Source of the DNA: CADEED01 sp035286365
Lineage (GTDB): Bacteria > Pseudomonadota > Gammaproteobacteria > Steroidobacterales > Steroidobacteraceae
DNA: 64,000 bases
Direction: 5' to 3'
Assembly: GCA_035286365.1 (NCBI GenBank)
Contig: DATHJZ010000076.1
Location: 24,752-88,751 of the forward strand
The notes under the pieces were generated by a model. That model saw only the letters and a list, made by a program, of their open reading frames with translations, was not told the origin of the DNA and made no database searches. Of this stretch, positions 42,300 through 51,229 are shown one piece after another (the first letter of the stretch is position 1; every line of letters starts with the position of its first letter). Both the position numbers and the translations under genes were made by a program.

Positions 42300-42356
42300 G
42301 GTGGGAAGTATTCTAATTCAGACAGTTACGGCACACTACGGCCAAGCGAGGTTTAC

Positions 42357-43565
42357 ATGCACAAAGTTTTGGTCCTGGGCGCCGGGAAGATCGGCGCCCT
42401 TATCAGTGGCCTGTTGGCCGAATCCGGTGATTACGAGGTGACCCTGGGCGATGTGGACGCGGCAGCGGCGGAAGCCGTGGTCAAGGCGCACGGTTCGCGC
42501 TCACTGCGCGCGGTCGCGCTCGATGCGGGCGATGCGAAGGCGCTGGAGCAACATTTCGCGACGTTCAAGCCGCACGCCGTCGTCTCCAGCCTGCCTTATT
42601 ACTGCAATCCTGCGGTGGCCAAGGCGGCGCGCAAGAACAATGCTCACTACTTCGATCTGACCGAAGACGTGGCGGTCACACAGGCCGTGCGCCGGACCGC
42701 GCGCGGTGCGTCAAAGGCGTTCGTACCCCAATGTGGGCTCGCGCCGGGATTCATCAGCATCGCGGCCAACGAACTGACCAAGCACTTCGATGAGCTGCGC
42801 TCGATCAAGCTGCGCGTCGGCGCCCTGCCCCAACACCCTAACAACGTGCTCAAGTATTCGCTGACCTGGTCCACCGAAGGGCTCATCAACGAGTACGGCA
42901 ATCCCTGCCAGTCGGTAGTCGACGGCAAGATCGTCGTTGCCGCGCCGCTCGAGGGGTTGGAGGAAATCGAAATCGACGGCACGTTGTACGAAGCCTTCAA
43001 CACCTCTGGTGGCCTGGGATCGTTGGCCGAGTCGTACGGCAAGCAGTGCGAACAAATCAACTACAAGACGATGCGTTATCCCGGGCACTGCGCGCAGATG
43101 CGCCTGCTCATGAACGATCTCAAGCTCAATTCGGATCGCGCCACGTTGAAGCGGGTGCTGGAGCACGCCGTGCCGCAGACTTTGCAAGACGTGGTGATCG
43201 TGTACGCCGCCGTGGCGGGCAAGCAGGATGGCGAGCTGCGCGAGGAGAACTACGTCAACAAGATCTATCCACAGATGATCGCCGGGCGTCTGTGGTCCGC
43301 GATCCAGGTGACCACTGCGGCAGGAATTACCGCGGTCGTTGACCTGGTCCTGGCCAGTCCGCGGAAATTCTCCGGGTTCGTCGCGCAGGAGCAGTTCGAC
43401 CTGCCAGCGATTCTCGACAATCGCTTCGGCCAGTACTACGCGCCCGGCGGCACCAAGGATCTGTCGTCCACGGTTGTGGTATCCGGTCAGGCGGGTCACC
43501 AACGCAGGGGAGCCGCGAAAGCTGCGGGCGCCACGGCGTCCAAGCCTGCGAGGAAAAGGAAATGA
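42357..43565 (+). CDS. Saccharopine dehydrogenase family protein
   Basis: A 402-residue NAD(P)-binding protein. It has a Rossmann motif LVLGAGKIGALISGLLAES at the N-terminus, VVSSLPYYCNPAVAKAA near 80, and the mid-domain FVPQCGLAPGFISI near 120, all typical of saccharopine reductase/dehydrogenase relatives. ATG 42357 has GAGG upstream; the very long frame before it runs through DAHP synthase on the other strand and is not coding. The stop overlaps the start of the ALDH7-type gene (ATGA), supporting a lysine-degradation role in the saccharopine/aminoadipate route (inference). Confidence 0.88.
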   Translation: MHKVLVLGAGKIGALISGLLAESGDYEVTLGDVDAAAAEAVVKAHGSRSLRAVALDAGDAKALEQHFATFKPHAVVSSLPYYCNPAVAKAARKNNAHYFDLTEDVAVTQAVRRTARGASKAFVPQCGLAPGFISIAANELTKHFDELRSIKLRVGALPQHPNNVLKYSLTWSTEGLINEYGNPCQSVVDGKIVVAAPLEGLEEIEIDGTLYEAFNTSGGLGSLAESYGKQCEQINYKTMRYPGHCAQMRLLMNDLKLNSDRATLKRVLEHAVPQTLQDVVIVYAAVAGKQDGELREENYVNKIYPQMIAGRLWSAIQVTTAAGITAVVDLVLASPRKFSGFVAQEQFDLPAILDNRFGQYYAPGGTKDLSSTVVVSGQAGHQRRGAAKAAGATASKPARKRK

Positions 43566-45127
43566 GCGCCGCCAAAGCCAGTGCCAGCGTCGACGTCGCC
43601 GGCATCCTCAAGCGTCTCGGCATCGATTCGATCAACGCAGGCGCGTGGTCGGGCAGCCTCGGCTGGTCGAAGGACACCGCAGGGTCCGCGATCACTTCAA
43701 CCAACCCCGCGACCGGCGAAACACTGGCGCAAGTGCGCAGCGCCACGATCACCGACTACGAAGCCGTCATGCGCGGTAGCCTCGAGGCGGCCGCTGCCTG
43801 GCGCAGCGTGCCCGCGCCGCGCCGCGGCGAAGCCGTGCGGTTGTTAGGCGACGCGCTGCGCGCGGCGAAGGACGATCTCGGCGCCCTCGTCACGCTCGAG
43901 AACGGCAAGATCAAGGCCGAGGGCTTAGGGGAAGTGCAGGAGATGATCGACATCGCCGACTTTGCCGTCGGCCAGTCGCGCATGCTCTACGGCAACACCA
44001 TGCACTCGGAGCGGCCGCAGCACCGCATGTACGAGCAGTGGCATCCGCTCGGCGTCGTCGGGATCATTTCCGCGTTCAATTTCCCGGTCGCGGTGTGGGC
44101 CTGGAATGCATTCCTCGCCGCCATCTGCGGCAACGCCTCGGTGTGGAAGCCTTCGCCGAAGACGCCGCTCGCCGCAATCGCGGTCCAGCACATCTGCAAC
44201 AAGGTCATGCGCGACCACCAGCTGCCGGCGATCTTCCAGCTGTTCATCGACGGCGGCACGGAGCTCGCCACGCGTTTCGTCGACGACAAACGCGTGGCGC
44301 TGGTCTCGTTCACCGGATCCACGGCCATCGGCCGCAACGTGGCGGAGCGCGTCGCGCGCCGCCTCGGCAAGGCGCTGCTCGAGCTCGGCGGCAACAACGC
44401 GATCATCGTCGACGAATCCGCCGATCTGAAACTGGCCGTACCTTCCATCGTGTTTGGCGCGGTCGGCACTGCGGGACAGCGCTGTACGACCACGCGCCGC
44501 GTGCTCGTGCATCGGTCGCGCATCGAAGAACTCGAGAAGAAGCTGGCGCACGCGTACACACAGGTGCGCATCGGCAACCCGATCGATCCGGCCACGTTGA
44601 TGGGCCCGTTGATCGACAAGGGCGCGGTCGAGCGCTATTCGCAGGCCATCACGCAGGCCAAGGCCGCGGGCGGCAAGGTCGTGACCGGTGAGAAGGTCCT
44701 CGAGGGCAAGGGCAACTTCGTCGCGCCCACGATCATTCGCGCGGAAAACGACTGGCCCATCGTGCAGCACGAGACGTTCGCGCCCGTGATGTATCTGATT
44801 CCCTTCGACTCGCTGGAAGAGGCCATCGAGATGCAGAACGCATCTGCGCATGGACTGTCGTCGTCCATCTTCACCGACCGGCTGCAGCATGCGGAGGCTT
44901 TCCTGGCGGCTTCGGGCAGCGACTGCGGCATCGCCAACGTGAACATCGGCACCTCGGGCGCCGAGATCGGCGGCGCGTTCGGCGGCGAGAAAGATACGGG
45001 TGGTGGACGCGAATCGGGTTCGGATTCGTGGAAGGCCTACATGCGCCGCCAGACGAATACGATCAACTGGAGCCGCGAGTTGCCGCTCGCGCAAGGCATC
45101 ACGTTCGAGATCAAGGAAGGTCCGTAA
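43562..45127 (+). CDS. ALDH7-type aldehyde dehydrogenase (2-aminoadipate semialdehyde/piperideine-6-carboxylate dehydrogenase)
   Basis: A 521-residue NAD-dependent aldehyde dehydrogenase. It contains ISAFNFPVAVWAWN near 162, SFTGSTAIGRNVAERVA near 245, the active-site Glu in LELGGNNAII near 278, and the catalytic Cys in GTAGQRCTTTRR near 312. The EL-GGNNA and AGQRCTTTRR forms are those of the ALDH7 (antiquitin/AmaB) group, which oxidises 2-aminoadipate 6-semialdehyde in lysine catabolism. Coupling to the saccharopine dehydrogenase gene supports this. Confidence 0.9.
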   Translation: MSAAKASASVDVAGILKRLGIDSINAGAWSGSLGWSKDTAGSAITSTNPATGETLAQVRSATITDYEAVMRGSLEAAAAWRSVPAPRRGEAVRLLGDALRAAKDDLGALVTLENGKIKAEGLGEVQEMIDIADFAVGQSRMLYGNTMHSERPQHRMYEQWHPLGVVGIISAFNFPVAVWAWNAFLAAICGNASVWKPSPKTPLAAIAVQHICNKVMRDHQLPAIFQLFIDGGTELATRFVDDKRVALVSFTGSTAIGRNVAERVARRLGKALLELGGNNAIIVDESADLKLAVPSIVFGAVGTAGQRCTTTRRVLVHRSRIEELEKKLAHAYTQVRIGNPIDPATLMGPLIDKGAVERYSQAITQAKAAGGKVVTGEKVLEGKGNFVAPTIIRAENDWPIVQHETFAPVMYLIPFDSLEEAIEMQNASAHGLSSSIFTDRLQHAEAFLAASGSDCGIANVNIGTSGAEIGGAFGGEKDTGGGRESGSDSWKAYMRRQTNTINWSRELPLAQGITFEIKEGP

Positions 45128-45154
45128 ATGGGGTCAGACGCCATTTCTATGGCG
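45126..45154. repeat. REP-like palindromic element
   Basis: AAATGG and CCATTT are inverted repeats around GGTCAGACG, and CGCCAT/ATGGCG forms an overlapping hairpin with a four-base loop (45139-45154). The AAATGGGGTC..CCATTT pattern resembles REP-type palindromes of gammaproteobacteria. It lies between convergent genes and overlaps both ends. Only one copy was noticed in the window, so the repeat status is unproven. Confidence 0.3.
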
Positions 45155-46523
45155 CTGTAACCGTTCTGCCCGGTAGTTTGAGCTCGAAGCGCGCGCCGCC
45201 GAACGCCGAACTATCTATCCGCATCGTGCCGCCATACAGCGCGACCGTGTCGTGCACCATCGAAAGCCCGAGACCGTGTCCCGGCGTTGCCTCGTCGATG
45301 CGCGCGCCGCGCTCGAGCACTCTGGCACGATCGGCCTCCGCGATGCCGGGCCCGTCATCCTCGATCACGACGATGAGGGCCGTGCGCGAAGTGGACCTCG
45401 GATCAATCTCGGCGGCGATCCGCACGCGCGACTTCGCCCACTTACAGGCGTTGTCGAGCAGGTTGCCGAGCAACTCGGTGAGGTCGTTGCGATCGCCGAT
45501 GAACTGCGCGTCGGCCGCCGCCGCATTCTCGAACAGCAGGTCCTTGTTGCCGTAGACCTTGAGCAGCGCCACGCGCAGCTCCGTGACGATGGGCGCGAGA
45601 TCCACCGGTGCCTGTCCTAACAACACGCCGCCGCTGGTCGCGGCGCGCTTCATCTGGTGTTCGATGATGCCGTTCATGCGCTCGATCTCGGCGTCGAGCG
45701 CCCGGCTGTTCGCGGGCTGGTCGGCGCCGAGCGACTGGCGCATGACGGCGAGCGGTGTTTTCAGGCTGTGCGCCAGATTGCCGAGCGTGTCGCGGTAGCG
45801 CCGGATGCGGGTGCGTTCGCCTTCCAGCAGCGCATTGAGATTTCCCGTGACCGCCGCGAGTTCGCTGGGCCACTCCTCGCCCAGCCGGTCGCGTGTGCCG
45901 GCTTCGACTTCCTTGATCTCGCGTTCGAGCCGGCGCATCGGCTGACCCAGCCAACGCAGCAGCAACGCGAGCGTCGCGACGAACAACAACGCGAGCCCCG
46001 CGAACCACCCGACCAGTTGCTGCCGGAAGCTCGCGACCTGATCCTCGTAAGCTTCGAGGCTCGATGCCACGCTGAACGTGAACCGCGCCGGTTGCCCATG
46101 CGGGTCGTCCCAGACGATGCCCCGGCTCGCCACCGCCAGCCGGATGTCAGTGCCGGCGATTGCCGTATAGAAGAAGCTGCGTTGGCCGCCTTCGAGCGGC
46201 GGGCCGAATTGCACGGCCGTCCCGGTCGTCGATTGCGAGCGCCATACGCTTTCGCCACTCGCCGAGCGGATCTCGGCATACAAACCCGAGCCCGGCGTAT
46301 CGAAACCCGTTTGGAGGACCGCTGTGAGTGTCACGGATTCCGGGCCGTCCGGATCGGCGGCCGCGATCAGCGCCACCATCTGCGCATCCATCAGCTCGCG
46401 CAGTGATCGTTCCGCGGCATGGCGAAACAGCACGTCGAGCAGGAAAACCGTGAGCCCGAAGAACACGACCAGCACGACGAACACCGACAGCATGAGCCGG
46501 CGTTTGAGCGAAGGACGGGACAC
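45147..46523 (-). CDS. PhoQ-like membrane sensor histidine kinase
   Basis: A 458-residue kinase. It has two membrane helices (about 10-30 and 165-187) bracketing a periplasmic sensor of about 130 residues, a HAMP-like linker, the phosphoacceptor helix NLAHSLKTPLAVM near 265, N-box LLDNACKWAKSRV near 370, G1 EDDGPGI, and G2 HGLGLSMVHD near 425. The HSLKTP box and sensor layout are those of PhoQ-like kinases. The response regulator gene precedes it by 21 bases. Stimulus is not deducible. Confidence 0.9.
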   Translation of the reverse strand: MSRPSLKRRLMLSVFVVLVVFFGLTVFLLDVLFRHAAERSLRELMDAQMVALIAAADPDGPESVTLTAVLQTGFDTPGSGLYAEIRSASGESVWRSQSTTGTAVQFGPPLEGGQRSFFYTAIAGTDIRLAVASRGIVWDDPHGQPARFTFSVASSLEAYEDQVASFRQQLVGWFAGLALLFVATLALLLRWLGQPMRRLEREIKEVEAGTRDRLGEEWPSELAAVTGNLNALLEGERTRIRRYRDTLGNLAHSLKTPLAVMRQSLGADQPANSRALDAEIERMNGIIEHQMKRAATSGGVLLGQAPVDLAPIVTELRVALLKVYGNKDLLFENAAAADAQFIGDRNDLTELLGNLLDNACKWAKSRVRIAAEIDPRSTSRTALIVVIEDDGPGIAEADRARVLERGARIDEATPGHGLGLSMVHDTVALYGGTMRIDSSAFGGARFELKLPGRTVTAP

Positions 46524-46544
46524 CCGGGGCGCTTCCGGGAAAAC

Positions 46545-47231
46545 TTAAGCGCCCTGGGTGCGCGCGATGGCGAAGCGGTAACCGCGTCCGCGCAGGGTTT
46601 CGATCGGGTGCAGCGTCTCGTCCGGATCGAGCTTGCGCCGCAGCCGGCCGATGAACACTTCGATGACGTTGCTGTCGCGTTCGTAGTCCTGGTCGTACAG
46701 CCGCTCGGTGAGCTCGGTTTTCGAGATCACGTCGCCGGCGCGCAGCATCATATGTTCGAGAATGCGGTATTCGAAAGTTGTCAGTTCGATCGGCGCCCCG
46801 GTGAGCGTAACCGTCTGCGCGCGGGTGTCGAGCCGGATCGGCCCGCACTCGAGAACCGGGCTCGCCCAGCCACCCGCCCGGCGCAGCAAAGCCTGCATGC
46901 GCGCCAGCACTTCTTCGAAGTGGTACGGCTTCGCAACGTAATCGTCGGCGCCCGCCTGCAGGCCCTCGACCTTGTCCTGCCAGCGATCGCGTGCGGTGAG
47001 GATCAGGATCGGAAACGTCTTGCCCTCGGCGCGCAATGCGCGGATCAGTTCCAGCCCGGACATCTTCGGCAAGCCCAGGTCGACGACGGCAACGTCGAGC
47101 GGATATTCCTTGCCAGCGAAGAGACCCTCCTCGCCGTCGGCCGCAACGTCGACGGTAAAACCTTGTTTGACGAGTTGTTCGCGCAGTCCCTCGCGCAGTG
47201 ACGCCTCGTCCTCGACGACCAGTGCGCGCAT
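46545..47231 (-). CDS. OmpR/PhoP-family response regulator
   Basis: A 228-residue regulator with a receiver domain (RALVVEDEASLR, acceptor Asp in VAVVDLGLPKMSGLE near 51, Lys in DDYVAKPYHFEE near 101). A C-terminal winged helix follows (LTTFEYRILEHMML, YERDSNVIEVFIGRLRRKLD, IETLRGRGYRF). The winged helix resembles PhoP. ATG 47231 is chosen because the receiver starts directly there. It lies between the kinase gene and a PepSY gene, and is the probable partner of the kinase. Confidence 0.94.
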   Translation of the reverse strand: MRALVVEDEASLREGLREQLVKQGFTVDVAADGEEGLFAGKEYPLDVAVVDLGLPKMSGLELIRALRAEGKTFPILILTARDRWQDKVEGLQAGADDYVAKPYHFEEVLARMQALLRRAGGWASPVLECGPIRLDTRAQTVTLTGAPIELTTFEYRILEHMMLRAGDVISKTELTERLYDQDYERDSNVIEVFIGRLRRKLDPDETLHPIETLRGRGYRFAIARTQGA

Positions 47232-47235
47232 CGGG

Positions 47236-47553
47236 CTAACGCATCCGGCCGGAGTTGGCGTCGACGCGGACCGTGAAGACACGGCCGTTTTCCGACAGCA
47301 GCTTCAACACGTACACCTTGCGACCGTCTTCATCGACCACATCGGTACGCACCACGCGCGCGTGGTATTGCGCTTCGGCACGACTGACCGCCTGGTCGAG
47401 AGAGATCCCATCGCGCGGCGTAGCGATTGTCTCCCTGGCCTCGACGTTCGTTCCGGGATATGCCGGGCCCGGCATGCTGTGAGCCTGGGTGTACGGCGCG
47501 AATGACGCGACGACTAACACGGCCGGCACCAGGCCCTTGCGGAGTTTCTTCAT
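47236..47553 (-). CDS. Exported PepSY-domain protein
   Basis: A 105-residue protein with a signal peptide (MKKLRKGLVPAVLVVASFAP) and one PepSY domain (ISLDQAVSRAEAQYHARVVRTD, GRKVYVLKLLSENGRVFTVRVD). PepSY proteins often inhibit proteases or sit near PhoPQ-type systems. ATG 47553 is chosen at the signal peptide. The stop is four bases before the response regulator start, so it is probably part of that operon and may feed back on the sensor (inference). Confidence 0.85.
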   Translation of the reverse strand: MKKLRKGLVPAVLVVASFAPYTQAHSMPGPAYPGTNVEARETIATPRDGISLDQAVSRAEAQYHARVVRTDVVDEDGRKVYVLKLLSENGRVFTVRVDANSGRMR

Positions 47554-47648
47554 GGCGGGCCGAAGTTTAACGGTTTGCGCGTGAAAGGCGATGCGGGCGA
47601 CAAAGGTCGCCCACATCGCCACGGCGAGCAGCTCCGTCACTACTGCCA

Positions 47649-48269
47649 TTACTGTGCCGGGCTCACATCGACTCGCACGCGGATCCGGTCGCCCGGGCGA
47701 TACGGCAGCTCAGTGACCTGCCGACGACCCTGATACAGATAGGTCACGCGGTAGCCATCGGTGCGCTCCTGCCACTCGTCGTGGTAGCGCGTTTCGCAGC
47801 GCTGCACGCGGTACTCGCGCGGCGGCGCCGAGGGGTAGCCGGCGCGACGCTGCGCCTGGTTGTTGCCGATGCCCGCGCCGATGATGGCGCCCGCGGCGGT
47901 CGCGGCACGGCGTCCGTCGCCGTGGCCGATCTGGTTGCCGATGGCCGCGCCGATCACCGCGCCGAGCAAGGTACCGCCGGCGGTGCGCGAATCAGGACCG
48001 CGGTAGCCGCCCTGGTCGTAACGCGTTTCGTCCCAGCACTCCTGCTCGGGCGTGCTGACCCGCACTCGCGTCACCAGCGGCTGCACGTCGATCACCTTCG
48101 CGTAGTCGTACGCGCCGTCATCACGGTCGTCATAACGACTGTCGTAACGATTGTCGTAACGCGGGTCGGGGCGATCGTCATAACGATCCTGGGCAAATGC
48201 ACCGGCACTCGCGACCGTGAACGCCGCGGCAAGAACACCCACCAAAACCTTTTTGCTGCTGATCGACAT
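47649..48269 (-). CDS. Glycine-zipper 2TM envelope protein with RYD repeats
   Basis: A 206-residue exported protein. A signal peptide (to AGAFAQ) is followed by an Asp/Arg/Tyr-rich tandem segment (RYDDRPDPRYDNRYDSRYD, about 29-50). A middle region leads to a glycine-zipper 2TM domain (GGTLLGAVIGAAIGNQIGHG, AAGAIIGAGIGN near 105-145), then a short basic C-terminal part with VTYLYQGRR. Such proteins (SlyB/OmpP-like) insert in the outer membrane. It lies upstream of the PepSY gene on the same strand and may belong to the two-component regulon (inference). Confidence 0.85.
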   Translation of the reverse strand: MSISSKKVLVGVLAAAFTVASAGAFAQDRYDDRPDPRYDNRYDSRYDDRDDGAYDYAKVIDVQPLVTRVRVSTPEQECWDETRYDQGGYRGPDSRTAGGTLLGAVIGAAIGNQIGHGDGRRAATAAGAIIGAGIGNNQAQRRAGYPSAPPREYRVQRCETRYHDEWQERTDGYRVTYLYQGRRQVTELPYRPGDRIRVRVDVSPAQ

Positions 48270-48344
48270 ATAGCCTCCACCAGTGGAAATTCCACCGTGG
48301 CGCTACTGTACGAAGGCGTCGATGAATCCTTACTGAACGCGCAT

Positions 48345-49148
48345 TTACCTGGATTTTTCGGCCTTCTTGACCTCGTTCCACAGCGCGTCCCAGGCCGCGG
48401 CCTCGACGTTCTTGAGATCCAGCGAGCGGGCGGTCGCCAGCGCCTCCATGGCGCGGAAGCGTCGTTCGAACTTGGTATTGGCGAGACGCAGCGCCTCTTC
48501 CGCGTCCACGCGCAGGTGCCGCGCCCAATTCGCGACCGCGAACAGGAGATCGCCAAGTTCTTCGGGAGCCTGCTCGGGCGTGGCCTCGGCCACCTCGCGC
48601 AATTCCTCTTCGATCTTGTCACGCACGCCCGTGGCATCCGGCCAGTCGAAACCCACGCGGCCGGCGCGCTTGCCGAGCTTCGCGGCCCGCGACAGCGCGG
48701 GCAGCGCGAGCGGCACATCGGCCAATTCGCTGCCGGCAGCTTCGGGCCGCGCGGCGCGCTCGCGCGCCTTGTGTTCTTCCCAGGCGCGGTTCTGTTCGGC
48801 GGTGGACGCGATCTTTGCATCGCCAAACACGTGCGGATGCCGAAGGGTCAGTTTGTTGGAGATCGCATCGGCCACGCTCGCGAAGTCGAACCAGCCGCGC
48901 TCGGCACCGAGCTGCGCGAGGAACACCACCTGGAACAACAGGTCGCCGAGTTCCCCTTCGAGCGCTGCCGGACTGCCGCGCGCGATGGCCTCGGCCACTT
49001 CGTAGGCTTCTTCGATCGTGTATGGCGCGATGCTCTGAAAGTCCTGCTCGCGGTCCCAGGGGCAACCGCCGTTCGGATCACGCAGGCGACGCATGATGTC
49101 CAGCAGGCGAGCGAGCGAACGCGCTGCTGCAGCATTGCCGTCGCTCAC
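48345..49148 (-). CDS. mazG: Nucleoside triphosphate pyrophosphohydrolase
   Basis: A 267-residue protein with two MazG folds. The N-terminal domain has GGCPWDREQDFQSIAPYTIEEAYEVAEAI near 28-55 and ELGDLLFQVVFLAQL near 66. The C-terminal domain has RVGFDWPDATGVRDKIEEELREV near 165 and EELGDLLFAVANWARHL near 195. MazG hydrolyses NTPs and dNTPs to monophosphates, housecleaning damaged nucleotides. The ATG overlaps the stop of the Nudix gene by four bases, coupling two housecleaning functions. Confidence 0.94.
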   Translation of the reverse strand: MSDGNAAAARSLARLLDIMRRLRDPNGGCPWDREQDFQSIAPYTIEEAYEVAEAIARGSPAALEGELGDLLFQVVFLAQLGAERGWFDFASVADAISNKLTLRHPHVFGDAKIASTAEQNRAWEEHKARERAARPEAAGSELADVPLALPALSRAAKLGKRAGRVGFDWPDATGVRDKIEEELREVAEATPEQAPEELGDLLFAVANWARHLRVDAEEALRLANTKFERRFRAMEALATARSLDLKNVEAAAWDALWNEVKKAEKSR

Positions 49149-49786
49149 GTTATCTCCTGCACCATGCGCACCAGCGTCATCAACATCCCCGCGGTCGCGC
49201 CCCAGATGCTGTGCCCCTGCCAGGGGATGTCGAACAACAGCATGTCCTCATCGCCGACGCGGCGCAGGCGTGCCTTGTGATTCCCGGAATCGAAAATGTG
49301 ACTGACCGGAACCTCGAAGGCCTCGGCCACCTCGGCCGGATTCGGTTCGATCGAAAACGGCGGGGACACCAGCGCCAGCACCGGGGTCACCCGAAAACCG
49401 CTGATGACGAGGTGATCGGGTAGATAGCCGAAGACCCGCACGCGCGCCGGATCGAGCCCGATCTCCTCCTGCGCCTCGCGCAGCGCGGCATGCGCCACGT
49501 CGGGATCCGACTCTTCCAGCCGCCCGCCGGGAAACGACACCTGCGCGGCGTGCTTGGCCAGTTGCGAAGCGCGCTGGGTCAGCAGCACGGTGAGGCCTTC
49601 GGGCCGATCGACCAGCGGGACCAGCACGGCTGCCGGAACGGGGTTGGCCGGAAAATGTCGCTGCAGCTCGCGACTGCGCTCAGCGTCGAATCCAAGCACG
49701 CGCCAGTCGGCGAGTTCGCGTCGTGGCTGAGTGCCCTCGAATCGCCGCAGAATCCTGGCGCGCAGGTCCGAATCCGCCTCGCTCAA
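49145..49786 (-). CDS. CoA pyrophosphatase-type Nudix hydrolase
   Basis: A 213-residue Nudix protein. It carries the CoA-specific signature LLTQRASQLAKHAAQVSFPGG near 95-115, running into the Nudix box GGRLEESDPDVAHAALREAQEEIGL. It cleaves CoA and derivatives to 3',5'-ADP and phosphopantetheine. TTG 49786 is proposed as start since it overlaps the fumC stop (TTGA) and gives the normal length; no ATG is present before the family region. Confidence 0.88.
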   Translation of the reverse strand: MSEADSDLRARILRRFEGTQPRRELADWRVLGFDAERSRELQRHFPANPVPAAVLVPLVDRPEGLTVLLTQRASQLAKHAAQVSFPGGRLEESDPDVAHAALREAQEEIGLDPARVRVFGYLPDHLVISGFRVTPVLALVSPPFSIEPNPAEVAEAFEVPVSHIFDSGNHKARLRRVGDEDMLLFDIPWQGHSIWGATAGMLMTLVRMVQEIT

Positions 49787-51189
49787 CCGCCGCCTCCACC
49801 GCCCTGCAATCCGCCGCGCGTGAGCGCCGCCGGATCGAGCAGGCGGCGCAATTCGACTTCCGTCAGGCCCGACATTTCCAGCGCGACGTCGAACACCGGA
49901 CGATTCTCGGCGTACGCGCGCTTGGCAATCGCGGCCGCACGTTCGTACCCGATCACCGGGTTCAGCGCGGTGGCGAGAATGGGGTTGCGCGCGAGCGTAG
50001 CATCGAGGCGCGCGACATCGGGCTCGATGCCGGCAATACATTGCGTTGCCAGCGAGCGAGCGGCATTGGCCAGCAAGTGAATGGACTGCAGCAGGTTGTT
50101 GGCGATCAGCGGCAGCATCACGTTGAGCTGAAAATTCCCGGACTGCCCCGCGACCGCAATGGCAGCGTCGAGCCCCAGGACCTGCACCGCGATCATGGCG
50201 ACCGCTTCGGGGATCACCGGATTCACCTTGCCCGGCATGATGCTGCTGCCCGGCTGCAATGCCGGCAGTTTCAGTTCGCCGAGGCCCGCCAGCGGCCCCG
50301 AGCCCATCCAGCGCAGATCGTTGACGATCTTCATGAGCGACACGGCGAGCGTGCGCAACTGCCCGGAATATTCGACCGCGGCGTCCTGCGTGGCCATCGC
50401 GGCAAAGAAATTCTCTGCCGTGGTGAACGGCACCCCAGTGAGGGCACGCAGTTCCTTGATGAATCGCGCCGCGAATTCTTCATGCGCGTTGATGCCGGTG
50501 CCGATCGCCGTGCCGCCCTGCGCCAGCGCCAGCAGCCGCACCTCGCTGTCGCGCAGCCTTTCGATGCAGCGTTCGATCTGCGCGCGCCAGCCGGACGCTT
50601 CCTGTCCGAGCGTGAGCGGCGTGGCATCCATCAGGTGCGTGCGGCCGGTCTTGAGCACCTTCGCCCAGGCACTCTCCTTCGCGGCGAGACCAGCGCGCAA
50701 TTCCTCGAGCGCCGGCAGCAATGCCTGGCGCGAAGCCAGCACGGCGCTCACATGAATGGCGCTCGGGATGCAGTCGTTGCTGCTCTGGCACATGTTGACG
50801 TGATCATTGGCATGGACCGGCTGGCCGAGCGCCCGGCTCGCCAAGGTGGCAATTACCTCGTTCGCGTTCATGTTCGAGCTGGTGCCGCTGCCGGTCTGGT
50901 ACACGTCGAGTGGAAACTGCGCAGCATGTTCGCCCCGCGCGACCGCCAGCGCGGCGGTGGCAATGGCGGCGGCAACGTCGGCCGGCAGCAGGCCGAGCGC
51001 CGCATTGGCGCGCGCCGCGGCGGCCTTGATCAACGCCAGTGCCGCGATGAAATCCGCCGGCAATGGATGGCCGCTCAACTGAAAATTGCGGCGCGCGCGC
51101 TCGGTCTGCGCACCCCACATCGCGTCCGCGGCTACTTCGATCTCACCGAGGCTGTCGTGCTCTTTGCGGGTGTCGCCATGCGATATCAT
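49783..51189 (-). CDS. fumC: Class II fumarate hydratase
   Basis: A 468-residue TCA-cycle enzyme. It contains EHDSLGEIEVAADAMWGAQTERA at the start, TGSGTSSNMNANEVIA near 100, KTGRTHLMDATPLTLGQE near 185, and the superfamily signature GSSIMPGKVNPVIPE near 315. ATG 51189 is preferred over GTG 51207 because it better fits the family N-terminus, but neither has a clear ribosome-binding site. The C-terminus ends in an unusual run of six glycines encoded in the region overlapping the Nudix start. It is divergent from purB. Confidence 0.93.
   Translation of the reverse strand: MISHGDTRKEHDSLGEIEVAADAMWGAQTERARRNFQLSGHPLPADFIAALALIKAAAARANAALGLLPADVAAAIATAALAVARGEHAAQFPLDVYQTGSGTSSNMNANEVIATLASRALGQPVHANDHVNMCQSSNDCIPSAIHVSAVLASRQALLPALEELRAGLAAKESAWAKVLKTGRTHLMDATPLTLGQEASGWRAQIERCIERLRDSEVRLLALAQGGTAIGTGINAHEEFAARFIKELRALTGVPFTTAENFFAAMATQDAAVEYSGQLRTLAVSLMKIVNDLRWMGSGPLAGLGELKLPALQPGSSIMPGKVNPVIPEAVAMIAVQVLGLDAAIAVAGQSGNFQLNVMLPLIANNLLQSIHLLANAARSLATQCIAGIEPDVARLDATLARNPILATALNPVIGYERAAAIAKRAYAENRPVFDVALEMSGLTEVELRRLLDPAALTRGGLQGGGGGG
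51184..51189 (+). promoter_or_regulatory. Possible -10 for purB
   Basis: TATCAT followed by a GCGCGGC discriminator, 40 bases before the purB ATG, with TTTGCG at about 15-16 bases upstream as a poor -35. It overlaps the fumC start codon on the other strand. GC-rich discriminators are typical of stringently controlled promoters; this is a by-eye call. Confidence 0.3.
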
Positions 51190-51229
51190 GCGCGGCCAGT
51201 CTAGCACCCGACTCGAGGCATCTCTTTAC

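Noticed and set aside
40959..42356. 466-codon N-terminal extension of the saccharopine dehydrogenase frame
   Set aside because: It runs antisense through class II DAHP synthase; the Rossmann motif and a GAGG site mark ATG 42357 as the start.
48118..48190. Short direct repeats suggesting a CRISPR-like array
   Set aside because: Units are about 15 bases, in frame, unspaced by unique sequence, and encode the RYD repeats.
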